Shown here: piece by piece, positions 23,690 through 30,240 of the stretch
Layout of the letters: each line of letters begins with the position of its first letter
Numbering within the stretch: position 1 is the stretch's first letter
NCBI GenBank assembly: GCA_028287525.1
Contig: JAQBPM010000266.1
Location: 1-32,491 of the forward strand
Direction: 5' to 3'
DNA from: Vulcanimicrobiota bacterium
GTDB lineage: Bacteria > Vulcanimicrobiota > Vulcanimicrobiia > Vulcanimicrobiales > Vulcanimicrobiaceae
Length of the DNA stretch: 32,491 nt
The notes under the pieces: generated by a model
Told to the model about the DNA's origin: nothing
Database searches by the model: none
The model's input: only the letters and a program-made list of their open reading frames with translations
Translations under genes and position numbers: made by a program

Positions 23690-24423
23690 TGAGCGCACCG
23701 CCCAGCGTTCCGGCCGCAGTAACGACGCGATTGCGGCTCGACGGAATCAACACGTACTACGGCGACAGCCATGTCCTGCGCGACGTGTCCCTGCACATCG
23801 GTGCCGGCGAGACTGTCGCGCTGCTCGGCCGAAACGGCGTCGGCAAGACGACGACTCTCAAGAGCATCGTCGGCTGGCAAAAACCTCGCAGCGGCAGCGT
23901 GACGCTCGACGGCACCGAGCTCGTCGGTCGCGACATGATGTCGATCGCGCGCATGGGTGTCTCGCTCGTTCCGGAAGAGCGCCGCATCTTCACCAACCTG
24001 ACCGTGGCGGAGAACCTCAAGATCGCGCAGGTCACGGCGCGCAAGCCCGGCTGGACGCTCGAGCACGTCTACGAGAAGTTCCCCCGGCTGCGCGAACGCC
24101 TCACGCACAAGGGCGACGAGATCAGCGGCGGCGAGAAACAGATGCTCGCGATCGCGCGCGCCCTGCTCCAGGACGTGAAAGTGCTGCTCCTCGACGAGCC
24201 GACCGAAGGCCTCGCCCCGCTGATCGTGCGCGAAGTCGAGAACGTGATCCGCGAAATCAAAGCCGCCGGCATCACGACCCTGCTCGTCGAGCAAAACCTC
24301 TACAGCGCACTCTCGGTCGCCGACCGCTGCTACATCATCGACCAGGGCGAGATCAAGTTCGAAGGCACGCCCCAGCAAGTCCGCGACGACGCCGCGCTGC
24401 GGCAGCGCTACCTGCACGTCTGA
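23689..24423 (+). CDS. livF: Branched-chain amino acid-type ABC transporter ATPase, LivF
   Basis: 244 aa from ATG 23689, overlapping the LivG stop by one base. Walker A GRNGVGKTT (47-55), the LivF-typical LVPEERRIFTNLTVAENLKI, signature EISGGEKQMLAIARALLQ, Walker B VLLLDEPTEGLAP and VEQNLYSALSVADR. It pairs with the LivG half of the fusion as the ATPase heterodimer. The N-terminus has a ~14-residue extension before the ABC domain. Confidence 0.95.
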   Translation: MSAPPSVPAAVTTRLRLDGINTYYGDSHVLRDVSLHIGAGETVALLGRNGVGKTTTLKSIVGWQKPRSGSVTLDGTELVGRDMMSIARMGVSLVPEERRIFTNLTVAENLKIAQVTARKPGWTLEHVYEKFPRLRERLTHKGDEISGGEKQMLAIARALLQDVKVLLLDEPTEGLAPLIVREVENVIREIKAAGITTLLVEQNLYSALSVADRCYIIDQGEIKFEGTPQQVRDDAALRQRYLHV

Positions 24424-24433
24424 GGGATCGCAT

Positions 24434-24613
24434 ATGCACCACGACGACGAAACCCCGGCCGAACAGATGACCCGCGAGCTCGGCATCGCGCCCGCGCTCG
24501 GCGAACGCATCGACGAGAGCCCCCTGCTGCGTCAAGCGCGCAAGAACGTCGACGAAACGGTTCGCCACGCACACGACGTCCAAGAGGTGGAGGACGAACC
24601 CCCGTCACCCTGA
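24434..24613 (+). CDS. Small acidic hypothetical protein, 59 aa
   Basis: ATG 24434 with GAGGGA six nt upstream, ten bases after livF, so probably the last gene of the transporter operon. The product MHHDDETPAEQMTRELGIAP continues ALGERIDESPLLRQARKNVD and is acidic and helical, with no signal peptide or cysteines. The last codons (PSP, stop) lie inside a short dispersed repeat, so the original C-terminus may have been different. Function unknown. Confidence 0.55.
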   Translation: MHHDDETPAEQMTRELGIAPALGERIDESPLLRQARKNVDETVRHAHDVQEVEDEPPSP

Positions 24614-24804
24614 GCTTGCCGAAGGGCCGCTCGGATCGCCTCCGGCGGCGCGCTGAAGAGCGTGTGGATGCCGAGGACCGTCGCATCGTCCAGCGCGTTG
24701 CGCTTCTCCGGCCGCGCGAGCCCCAGAATGCCGACCTCGGCGTCGCGCCGGAAACGCAGCGTTGCGGGCACGGCCGGCGTGCCGGCGGGAGGGTTCGGCG
24801 ACAT
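24532..24804 (-). pseudogene. Enoyl-CoA hydratase/isomerase N-terminal fragment, truncated at a repeat
   Basis: From ATG 24804 the minus strand reads MSPNPPAGTPAVPATLRFRR then DAEVGILGLARPEKRNALDD and ATVLGIHTLFSAPPEAIRAA: the crotonase N-terminus (L-x-R-P-x-KRNALD). After about 58 codons it enters the repeat at 24604-24627 (LRQAQGD) and becomes unrelated sequence, ending at 24532. The oxyanion-hole and catalytic regions, about 200 residues, are missing. It lies divergent from the marR gene and overlaps the small acidic gene on the other strand. I read it as a gene remnant. Confidence 0.75.
24604..24627 (-). repeat. Short dispersed repeat, copy B (inverted)
   Basis: On the minus strand GCCCTTCGGCAAGCTCAGGG then TGAC, a close variant of copy A (17535). 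It contains the stop codon of the small acidic gene on the plus strand and marks the breakpoint of the enoyl-CoA hydratase fragment on the minus strand. Confidence 0.7.
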
Positions 24805-24822
24805 CGCGATGCGAACCTCAGC

Positions 24823-24847
24823 AAGAATGTTATGCTGTATAATTCTT
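24823..24847 (+). promoter_or_regulatory. marR promoter -10 within a palindromic operator
   Basis: AAGAATGTTA (24823-24832), a 5-nt centre TGCTG and TATAATTCTT (24838-24847) form an inverted repeat with 8 of 10 positions matching. The right arm holds a perfect TATAAT (24838-24843), so a bound repressor would block the promoter. No good -35 is visible. The size fits MarR operators, suggesting autoregulation and control of the divergent (now truncated) crotonase gene. Confidence 0.65.
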
Positions 24848-24891
24848 TCGGCCAGCCGGGGTGATGCCCCCGCCGTTGGAAGGCGGCAGTC

Positions 24892-25365
24892 GTGAGAAGG
24901 AAGCAGGCGGAGCCGGCCGAGTTCGAGGGGCAGGCCGATCCGGCGCTGCAGGGCCCGCTCCAGCAGTACGTCGGCTACGCGCTGCGGCGCGCGCAGCTGG
25001 CAGTCTTTCAGGACGTCATCGCCACGCTGGCGGACGTCGACCTGCGGCCCGCGCAGTTCTCCGTCCTCATTCTGGTCGACGCCAACCCCGGGATCGTCCA
25101 GTCGCACGCCTCGGCGTCGCTCGGCATCCAGAAGGCGAATTTCGTCCCGCTGCTGACCGAACTGGAGCGGCGCGGGCTGATCGATCGGGTCGCGGTCGAC
25201 GGACGCACCAACGGCCTATTCCTCACCCGCAAGGGGCGCGCGACGCTCAAGCGCGCCAACGCGCTCCACACGGTCCATCACGCGCGCGTCGATGCGATCA
25301 TCGGCACGGAGAACCGCGAGCAGCTGATCGAGATCTGCCTCAAGCTGGCCGAACTCGCGCGTTAG
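24892..25365 (+). CDS. MarR family transcriptional regulator
   Basis: 157 aa from GTG 24892 with GGAAGG eight nt upstream. The winged helix is visible: LRPAQFSVLILVDANPGIVQ, SHASASLGIQKANFVPLLTE (recognition helix) and LERRGLIDRVAVDGRTNGLF, then LTRKGRATL, which is the MarR wing and following helix. MarR proteins are ligand-released dimeric repressors, often of aromatic-acid or CoA-ligase pathways. Its stop overlaps the stop of the convergent amidohydrolase gene (the bases TTAG carry both). Confidence 0.93.
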   Translation: MRRKQAEPAEFEGQADPALQGPLQQYVGYALRRAQLAVFQDVIATLADVDLRPAQFSVLILVDANPGIVQSHASASLGIQKANFVPLLTELERRGLIDRVAVDGRTNGLFLTRKGRATLKRANALHTVHHARVDAIIGTENREQLIEICLKLAELAR

Positions 25366-26210
25366 AGACCGAGCAGCCGGACGGCGTTTTCCTTGAGAAT
25401 CAGCGGGCGAACCTCGTCGCGGATCGGCAGCGCTTCGAAGTCTTTGAGCCAGCGATCCGGCGTGATCAGCGGGTAGTCGGAACCGAACAGCACCTTCTCG
25501 CGCAAAAGCGTGTTGGCGTACTGCACGAGCGTGGGCGAGAAGTATTTCGGCGACCAGCCGGAGAGGTCGATGTACACCTGCGGCTTGTGGAGGCACACCG
25601 AGATCGCTTCGTCCTGCCACGGAAACGACGGGTGCGCGAGGACGATCGGCAGATCGGGAAAGTCCACCGCGACGTCGTCGATCAGCATCGGCGCGCCGTA
25701 TTTGAGCCGCACGCCTCCGCCGCCGCGCGCGCCGGTTCCGATCCCGCTGTGCCCGGTGTGAAAGATCACCGGCAGGCGCGCCGCTTCGAGCACTTCGTAG
25801 AACGGGTAGACGCTGCGATCGTTCGGCGCGAATTGCTGCAGCGGCGGATGCAGTTTGAAACCGCGCACGCCGCCGGCCGTGATCAGCCGGCTCGCTTCTT
25901 CCACCGCCTCGCGCCCGCGCGTCGGATCGACGCTGACGAACGGCAGGAGCACGTCGGGATGCGCCGCGGCGGCCGCCAGAACGTCCCCGTTCGGAACGAC
26001 GCCGCGGCCCGAGAGCCGCTCGTCGACCGAGAACACGACGCACGCCATCTTGCGCGCACGATAGTACGCCGCGAGCTCATCCAGCGCGGTCGGTACCGTG
26101 CTCCTTCCGAAATACCGGCTCGCCGCCGCGCCGACGTCACCCTGCGCCGCATTCGCCGCCTCCGCGTGAACGTGCACGTCGATCGCGACGAGGCCGGCGA
26201 CGTCGAGCAT
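25362..26210 (-). CDS. Amidohydrolase family protein (ACMSD-like, amidohydrolase 2)
   Basis: 282 aa from ATG 26210, which has GAGGA just upstream within the end of the acyl-CoA synthetase gene. Metal-site residues of the family: Asp11-x-His13-x-His15 (AIDVHVHAE), FKLHPPLQQF (Lys118, His120), His150/His153 (IFHTGHSG), His192 (LAHPSFPW) and Asp244 (LFGSDYPLI). Relatives include decarboxylases of aromatic acids and lactone or C-C hydrolases. The operon with an acyl-CoA synthetase suggests organic or aromatic acid metabolism; the actual substrate is unknown. Confidence 0.9.
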   Translation of the reverse strand: MLDVAGLVAIDVHVHAEAANAAQGDVGAAASRYFGRSTVPTALDELAAYYRARKMACVVFSVDERLSGRGVVPNGDVLAAAAAHPDVLLPFVSVDPTRGREAVEEASRLITAGGVRGFKLHPPLQQFAPNDRSVYPFYEVLEAARLPVIFHTGHSGIGTGARGGGGVRLKYGAPMLIDDVAVDFPDLPIVLAHPSFPWQDEAISVCLHKPQVYIDLSGWSPKYFSPTLVQYANTLLREKVLFGSDYPLITPDRWLKDFEALPIRDEVRPLILKENAVRLLGL

Positions 26211-26211
26211 G

Positions 26212-28071
26212 CTATTCCTCGAGGGTCGTCACGTCGCCGAGATCCTGACCGGTCTCCTGCGCTTTGAGCAGCCGGCGCATGATCTTGCCGCTGCGCGTCT
26301 TTGGGAGTTTCGCGGTGAAGCGTATCGCGGAGGGCGTCGCGATCGGGCCAAGCTCTTGGCGCACGTGCGCCACCAGCTCCGCCGCCAACGCGTCGGAGGC
26401 TTCGTATCCGCTGCGAACCACGACGTAAGCGACGATCGCTTCGCCTTTGATCTCGTCCGGGACGCCGCAGACGCCGGCTTCGCCGCAGGCGGGGTGCGAG
26501 ACGAGCGCGCTCTCGACGTCGGCCGTCGCGATGCGATGCGCCGCGACGTTGAGCACGTCGTCCGCGCGGCCGAGGATCGCGACAAAGCCGTCGGCGTCGA
26601 TCGTCGCGACGTCGCCCGCGACGTAGGTTCCCCACCGAAAATACTGCTTGTACCGGTCCTCGTCGTTCCAGACGGTGCTGAACATGTGCGGCTGGGCGTT
26701 CTCGATCACCAGCAGCCCGCCCAGACCGCCGCGCGGGATCGCGTTGCCCGCGCTGTCGCGCAGCGAGAAGGCATACGGTCCGAGCGCTTTCCCGCTGCGA
26801 TCCGGGCGCACGGCGGTGGTAGGGAAAAATCCGCACGCCGGCCCCGCGACCTCGGTCTGCCACCACTGGTTGTCGACGGCGACCCGGCCTCGGCCGATCG
26901 TCTCGTGGAGAAACCGCCACGCTTCGGGATTGAGGGGTTCGCCGGCGCAGAAGATCGCCTGCAGCGACGAGAGATCATACTGCGATGCCAGGTCGGGCCC
27001 GAGGCGCATCAGCATGCGCGCGAGCGTCGGCGCGGTGTAGAACTTGGTGACCCGGTAGCGCGCGATCGCGGCGTACACGGCGCCCGTGTCGGGAAAGTCG
27101 GCTGCCCCTTCGCGCAGGATGCAGCGATACCGGTTCGCGAGCGCGCCGTAGACCATCATCGTGTGACCGACGATCCAGCCGATGTCGCTCGTGCACCAAT
27201 AGGCGTCGTCCGGCGTGATCCCGGTCGTTTCGGCGAGCATCGCGCTGCAGCCGACCAGATATCCGCCGTGCGTCATCACGACGCCCTTCGGCTTCCCGGT
27301 GGTGCCGCTGGTGTAGAGCATGAACAGCGGATGTTCGGCGCCCACGATCTCGGGCTCGCACGCCGAAGGCTGAGCGTCGCAGTACGCGTCGAAATCGACT
27401 TCGCGTGCGTCGCCTGCGACCGTCGTTTCGCGGCGGTAGACGACGATGCGCCGCACGAGCGCGAGACCGCGCACCGCCTCGTCCGCGATCGACTTGAGAT
27501 CGAACGGGCGACCCTTGCGGTACGTGACGTCGCCGACGACGAGCACCTGCGCGCCCGCGTCGACGATGCGGTCGCGCAGCGCCGTAGCGCCGAGGCCCGC
27601 ATACACCACCGAGTGGATCGCGCCGATGCGCGCGCACGCGAGCATCGCGACGATCCCTTCGATCGTCAAGGGCATGTAGATGCAGACCCGGTCGCCGCGG
27701 CGCACGCCGTCGGCGCGCAACGCGTTCGCGAACTGTCCCACGCGCGCGAACAGCCCCGTGTAGGTGATCGAGCGCTCGGTGCCGTCCTCGCACAGGTAGT
27801 CGTACGCGACCGCATCGGGATGCGACGCGGCGTGACGATCCAGGCACGACACGGTCGCGTTCAGCCGCCCGTCCGCAAACCAATGCTGGTCGTCGATCGC
27901 GCCACTGAACACGGTTCGCGGCGGCGTCTCCCAAGCAATCCGCTTCGCACGCTCCGCCCAATACGCATCGGTGTCGCGCAGCGCGTCGGCGACATACGCG
28001 TCTTGATCCGCAATGGGAAACCACTGCTCCACGCCCGGCGGCGGCGGAACGATCTCACCCGTGGAAAGCAA
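26212..28071 (-). CDS. Acetyl/propionyl-CoA synthetase-type AMP-forming acyl-CoA ligase
   Basis: 619 aa if started at TTG 28071, just after a repeat; the frame continues up to ATG 28188 through the repeat, and GTG 28032 is a further option. Acs-family motifs: MLYTSGTTGKPKGVVMTHGG (P-loop-like), TSDIGWIVGHTMMVYGAL, VDNQWWQTEVAG, GDVATIDADGFVAILGRADD and the C-terminal PKTRSGKIMRRLLK with the acetylatable lysine. It activates a short-chain acid with ATP and CoA through an acyl-adenylate. The WWQTE segment favours small acids such as acetate, but GPACGFFPTTAV is unlike standard Acs, so substrate is open. Upstream gene of the amidohydrolase operon (1 bp gap). Confidence 0.93.
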   Translation of the reverse strand: MLSTGEIVPPPPGVEQWFPIADQDAYVADALRDTDAYWAERAKRIAWETPPRTVFSGAIDDQHWFADGRLNATVSCLDRHAASHPDAVAYDYLCEDGTERSITYTGLFARVGQFANALRADGVRRGDRVCIYMPLTIEGIVAMLACARIGAIHSVVYAGLGATALRDRIVDAGAQVLVVGDVTYRKGRPFDLKSIADEAVRGLALVRRIVVYRRETTVAGDAREVDFDAYCDAQPSACEPEIVGAEHPLFMLYTSGTTGKPKGVVMTHGGYLVGCSAMLAETTGITPDDAYWCTSDIGWIVGHTMMVYGALANRYRCILREGAADFPDTGAVYAAIARYRVTKFYTAPTLARMLMRLGPDLASQYDLSSLQAIFCAGEPLNPEAWRFLHETIGRGRVAVDNQWWQTEVAGPACGFFPTTAVRPDRSGKALGPYAFSLRDSAGNAIPRGGLGGLLVIENAQPHMFSTVWNDEDRYKQYFRWGTYVAGDVATIDADGFVAILGRADDVLNVAAHRIATADVESALVSHPACGEAGVCGVPDEIKGEAIVAYVVVRSGYEASDALAAELVAHVRQELGPIATPSAIRFTAKLPKTRSGKIMRRLLKAQETGQDLGDVTTLEE

Positions 28072-28188
28072 TCCAGTTACATGGCGCTCCGCCCCAGGCT
28101 CCGCGCCCCCCACGCTTTGCGTGGGGCCCCCGGTCCGACCTCGCAACGACCCCTCGGCAGCGGCACGATCGTTCTGCGCTCGGTCCAT
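28070..28188 (-). repeat. Structured dispersed repeat, copy 2, at the 5' end of the acyl-CoA synthetase gene
   Basis: Minus-strand order as in copy 1: ATGGACCGAGCGCAG (28174-28188), 26 variable nt, GTTGCGAGGTCGG, hairpin CCCCACGC-AAA-GCGTGGGG, second hairpin GGCGC...GCGCC, then GTAACTGG. The first hairpin stem is 8 bp here and 9 bp in copy 1, the extra pair being matched on both sides. The ATG frame runs without a stop into the synthetase. Confidence 0.85.
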
Positions 28189-28200
28189 CGCCTTTACGCC

Positions 28201-29055
28201 TTACACCTTGATGTAGTCGTGCTGGTCGATCACGGGGCCGTTCGGGCCGTTCGTGATGTGATAGGTGCCGAAGTACGAGCCCCGCGAGGAAGTCATCTCG
28301 ACTTCGACGGTCGCGCCGTTCTGATTCGCGGACGTCGTGCGCATCGACGTAATTCGCGTGCCGCGATCGATGAACGCTTCTTCGGAGAGTTGGGCGTTCG
28401 TATCGCCGGGCGACGCGCCGAGCGCGGCATACGCGGCGTTTTCGTTGCCGGCGATCAGCGCCCCGAGATAGCGCCGCACCGTCGCTTCCGCTTGCGTGGT
28501 CGGGGCGGCTTGGGCGACGCGCGCGGCAGTCGTCGGCGGTATGGTCGGCAGCAGCGTCGGGTGCGGCGTCGGATGAACCGTCGGCCTCGCCGTGGGCGGC
28601 GCCGTCACGCGCGGCGCGAGCGTCTGGGTCGGGCGCGGGGTCGCGGTCGGAGGCGGAATCGGCGTCGCGGCCGCCGCGAGCGCCGCACGCGGCGACGCCG
28701 TCGGACGAGCGGTCGCGGTCGCAGCGGGGATCGCGGTTGCCGCCGCGGTCGCGGTCGGTGCGGGCGTCGGTGTCGGATTCGGTGTCGGCGTCGGTGTCGG
28801 GTGCGCGACCATCGTCGCGATCGCAATCGGACCGCGCGTCGCTCGCGCGACCGGCGTCACGGCCGGGAGGCTGCTCGGCGTCGACGCGGCGGTCGTGGTC
28901 GACGACGGGCCGCGATTTTGCAGCGCCGAGAGGAACGCGCCGATGCCGAGGCCGGCGACGACGACCCCGATCCCGAGTGCGATCGTCGGCAGCAAGCTCG
29001 AGCCTGATGACGACGGCGGCGGTGTGGATCGACGACGGCGAGGGGGCTCCGGCAT
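28201..29055 (-). CDS. Membrane-anchored protein with long Pro/Thr/Ala-rich linker
   Basis: 284 aa from ATG 29055. A short basic N-terminus (MPEPPRRRRSTPPP), one membrane helix at about 20-42 (LLPTIALGIGVVVAGLGIGA), then ~120 residues of Pro/Thr/Ala repeats (HPTPTPTPNPTPTPAPT and similar) that would act as an extended wall-spanning stalk, and a C-terminal ~100-residue domain (ATVRRYLGALIAGNENAAYA, then DRGTRITSMRTTSANQNGAT) that looks like an NTF2-like or similar alpha+beta fold. Family unknown. The linker makes long false open frames on other frames and on the opposite strand. Confidence 0.75.
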   Translation of the reverse strand: MPEPPRRRRSTPPPSSSGSSLLPTIALGIGVVVAGLGIGAFLSALQNRGPSSTTTAASTPSSLPAVTPVARATRGPIAIATMVAHPTPTPTPNPTPTPAPTATAAATAIPAATATARPTASPRAALAAAATPIPPPTATPRPTQTLAPRVTAPPTARPTVHPTPHPTLLPTIPPTTAARVAQAAPTTQAEATVRRYLGALIAGNENAAYAALGASPGDTNAQLSEEAFIDRGTRITSMRTTSANQNGATVEVEMTSSRGSYFGTYHITNGPNGPVIDQHDYIKV

Positions 29056-29123
29056 TGCTTGCGGTGTTCGCGACGTCCGCCGCCGGTCCCGCGCCACACG
29101 GGAGGCGCGGCCCCGTTTCGGGA

Positions 29124-29441
29124 ATGAGCATCGTCGGTATGCTCCGGGTCGCTGTCCCGATCGATGTGTCCGCGGTCGCACAGACCGCCTCCACCGCCTT
29201 CGCGCTCGCGACACCGTTGCGCGTCGGCGATCTGCTTACGGTCGCCGTCGTGGAAGCGCTCGGTCCGCGCGCACCGCAGGACAAGCGCGATCGCGTCCTT
29301 CGCTCGACGATCGAAGGGCTGCTCGCCGGGACCTACGTCGTTGAAATCGACGGCCGCATGTATTCCGATCCGGACGACGTCGCGGTATGCGCGGGCACCG
29401 CGACGCTGCGCTTCTTCCTGCGCGCGTTGCGCGCGGCGTGA
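29124..29441 (+). CDS. Hypothetical protein, 105 aa
   Basis: ATG 29124, with GGGA close upstream; a second ATG (29139) is possible. Sequence MSIVGMLRVAVPIDVSAVAQ leads to LRVGDLLTVAVVEALGPRAP, DKRDRVLRSTIEGLLAGTYV and VEIDGRMYSDPDDVAVCAGT. No signal peptide; I do not recognise the family. Its stop overlaps the start of the next gene (GTGA), so the two are coupled. Divergent from the Pro/Thr-rich protein gene by 68 bp. Confidence 0.6.
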   Translation: MSIVGMLRVAVPIDVSAVAQTASTAFALATPLRVGDLLTVAVVEALGPRAPQDKRDRVLRSTIEGLLAGTYVVEIDGRMYSDPDDVAVCAGTATLRFFLRALRAA

Positions 29442-30214
29442 TCGAGAGCGGCGACGAAAAGCGCCTCCCGACGACGATCGGGGGGCTAGTCGACCTCGCC
29501 GCCGCGGCGTACCTCGAGCGTGCCCCGCTCTACCTCGGCCTGGCGCTCGCGGCTTTCGCGCTGCAGGCGGCCGTCGAGTTTGCTTTGCCGGCCTGGAACG
29601 TCGACACGCGCGAGGGAACGATCAAGGAGCTCACGCTGCAGTACTTGGCCGTTCTGCTCGACTCGGTCATCATCGCCGCCGTCGCACTTGGTGTCGCGAC
29701 GCGGGTCGCCGGGAAAACCGCCGGACCGCGGGCAATCATCGTCGCGATGGCCGATCGTTGGCCGGCAGCGTTCATCGCGAACCTGGTCCAAACGATCATA
29801 TTCCTCTACACGGCGGCTTTCGGCGCTGCCGGACCGCTGCCCGATCCGCCCGCCATCCTGTTGCTGACCGCGCCGCTGTGCTGGCTCCTGTGGGGCGCGC
29901 TCTCGTTGGCGCCGCCGATTGCGGCGCTCAGCCCCGAACGCGCGACGTCCGCGGCGATGCACGGCATCGTGCGGGCGGTGACCCTGTCGTTTCACCGCTC
30001 CAACCTCGCCCGGCTCGTCGTCGTGGCGTTCGCATCCGTCGTTCCGTTGATGCTCGAGACGATCCTGAGCGATCCGCGCTTTCACGTGACGCGCCAATTC
30101 TGGCTCAGCACTCCGATCGACGTGCTGACCGTCGGGCCGCTGGCGGCGCTCCAAACGGTGTTCGCGCTGGACTTCGCCCGTCGCGCCGGCGTGCTGTCAG
30201 CGCCGCGCCAATAG
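29438..30214 (+). CDS. Multi-span integral membrane protein, unknown
   Basis: 258 aa from GTG 29438 (GTGA overlap with the previous stop). About six hydrophobic segments: LYLGLALAAFALQAAVEFAL, YLAVLLDSVIIAAVALGVAT, IANLVQTIIFLYTAAFGAAG, ILLLTAPLCWLLWGALSLAP, LARLVVVAFASVVPLMLETI and a final VGPLAALQTVFALDFARRAG. The repeated hydrophobic pattern is like DUF975/glycerophosphoryl-diester-phosphodiesterase-type membrane domains, but I cannot assign a family. Its 3' end is followed by a short repeat. Confidence 0.7.
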   Translation: MIESGDEKRLPTTIGGLVDLAAAAYLERAPLYLGLALAAFALQAAVEFALPAWNVDTREGTIKELTLQYLAVLLDSVIIAAVALGVATRVAGKTAGPRAIIVAMADRWPAAFIANLVQTIIFLYTAAFGAAGPLPDPPAILLLTAPLCWLLWGALSLAPPIAALSPERATSAAMHGIVRAVTLSFHRSNLARLVVVAFASVVPLMLETILSDPRFHVTRQFWLSTPIDVLTVGPLAALQTVFALDFARRAGVLSAPRQ

Positions 30215-30215
30215 C

Positions 30216-30240
30216 CCTGTCCTGAGCCGCTCGAAGGGGC
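30216..30240 (-). repeat. Short dispersed repeat, copy C (variant)
   Basis: Minus strand GCCCCTTCGAGCGGCTCAGG followed by ACAGG. It shares TTCGA-nnnn-CTCAGG with copies A and B but has GCGG in the centre and ACA in place of GTG. Lies between two convergent genes. Confidence 0.6.

Noticed and set aside
28620-28900. Tandem-repeat DNA in the GC/GT-rich stretch
   Set aside because: It is the coding sequence of the Pro/Thr/Ala linker of the membrane-anchored protein; no regular unit length, so not a separate repeat feature.
26209-29007. A 932-codon open frame on the plus strand opposite the acyl-CoA synthetase and amidohydrolase
   Set aside because: Opposite two well-recognised genes; Arg-rich composition without motifs is typical of antisense frames in GC-rich DNA, and the repeat and Pro/Thr linker keep it open.
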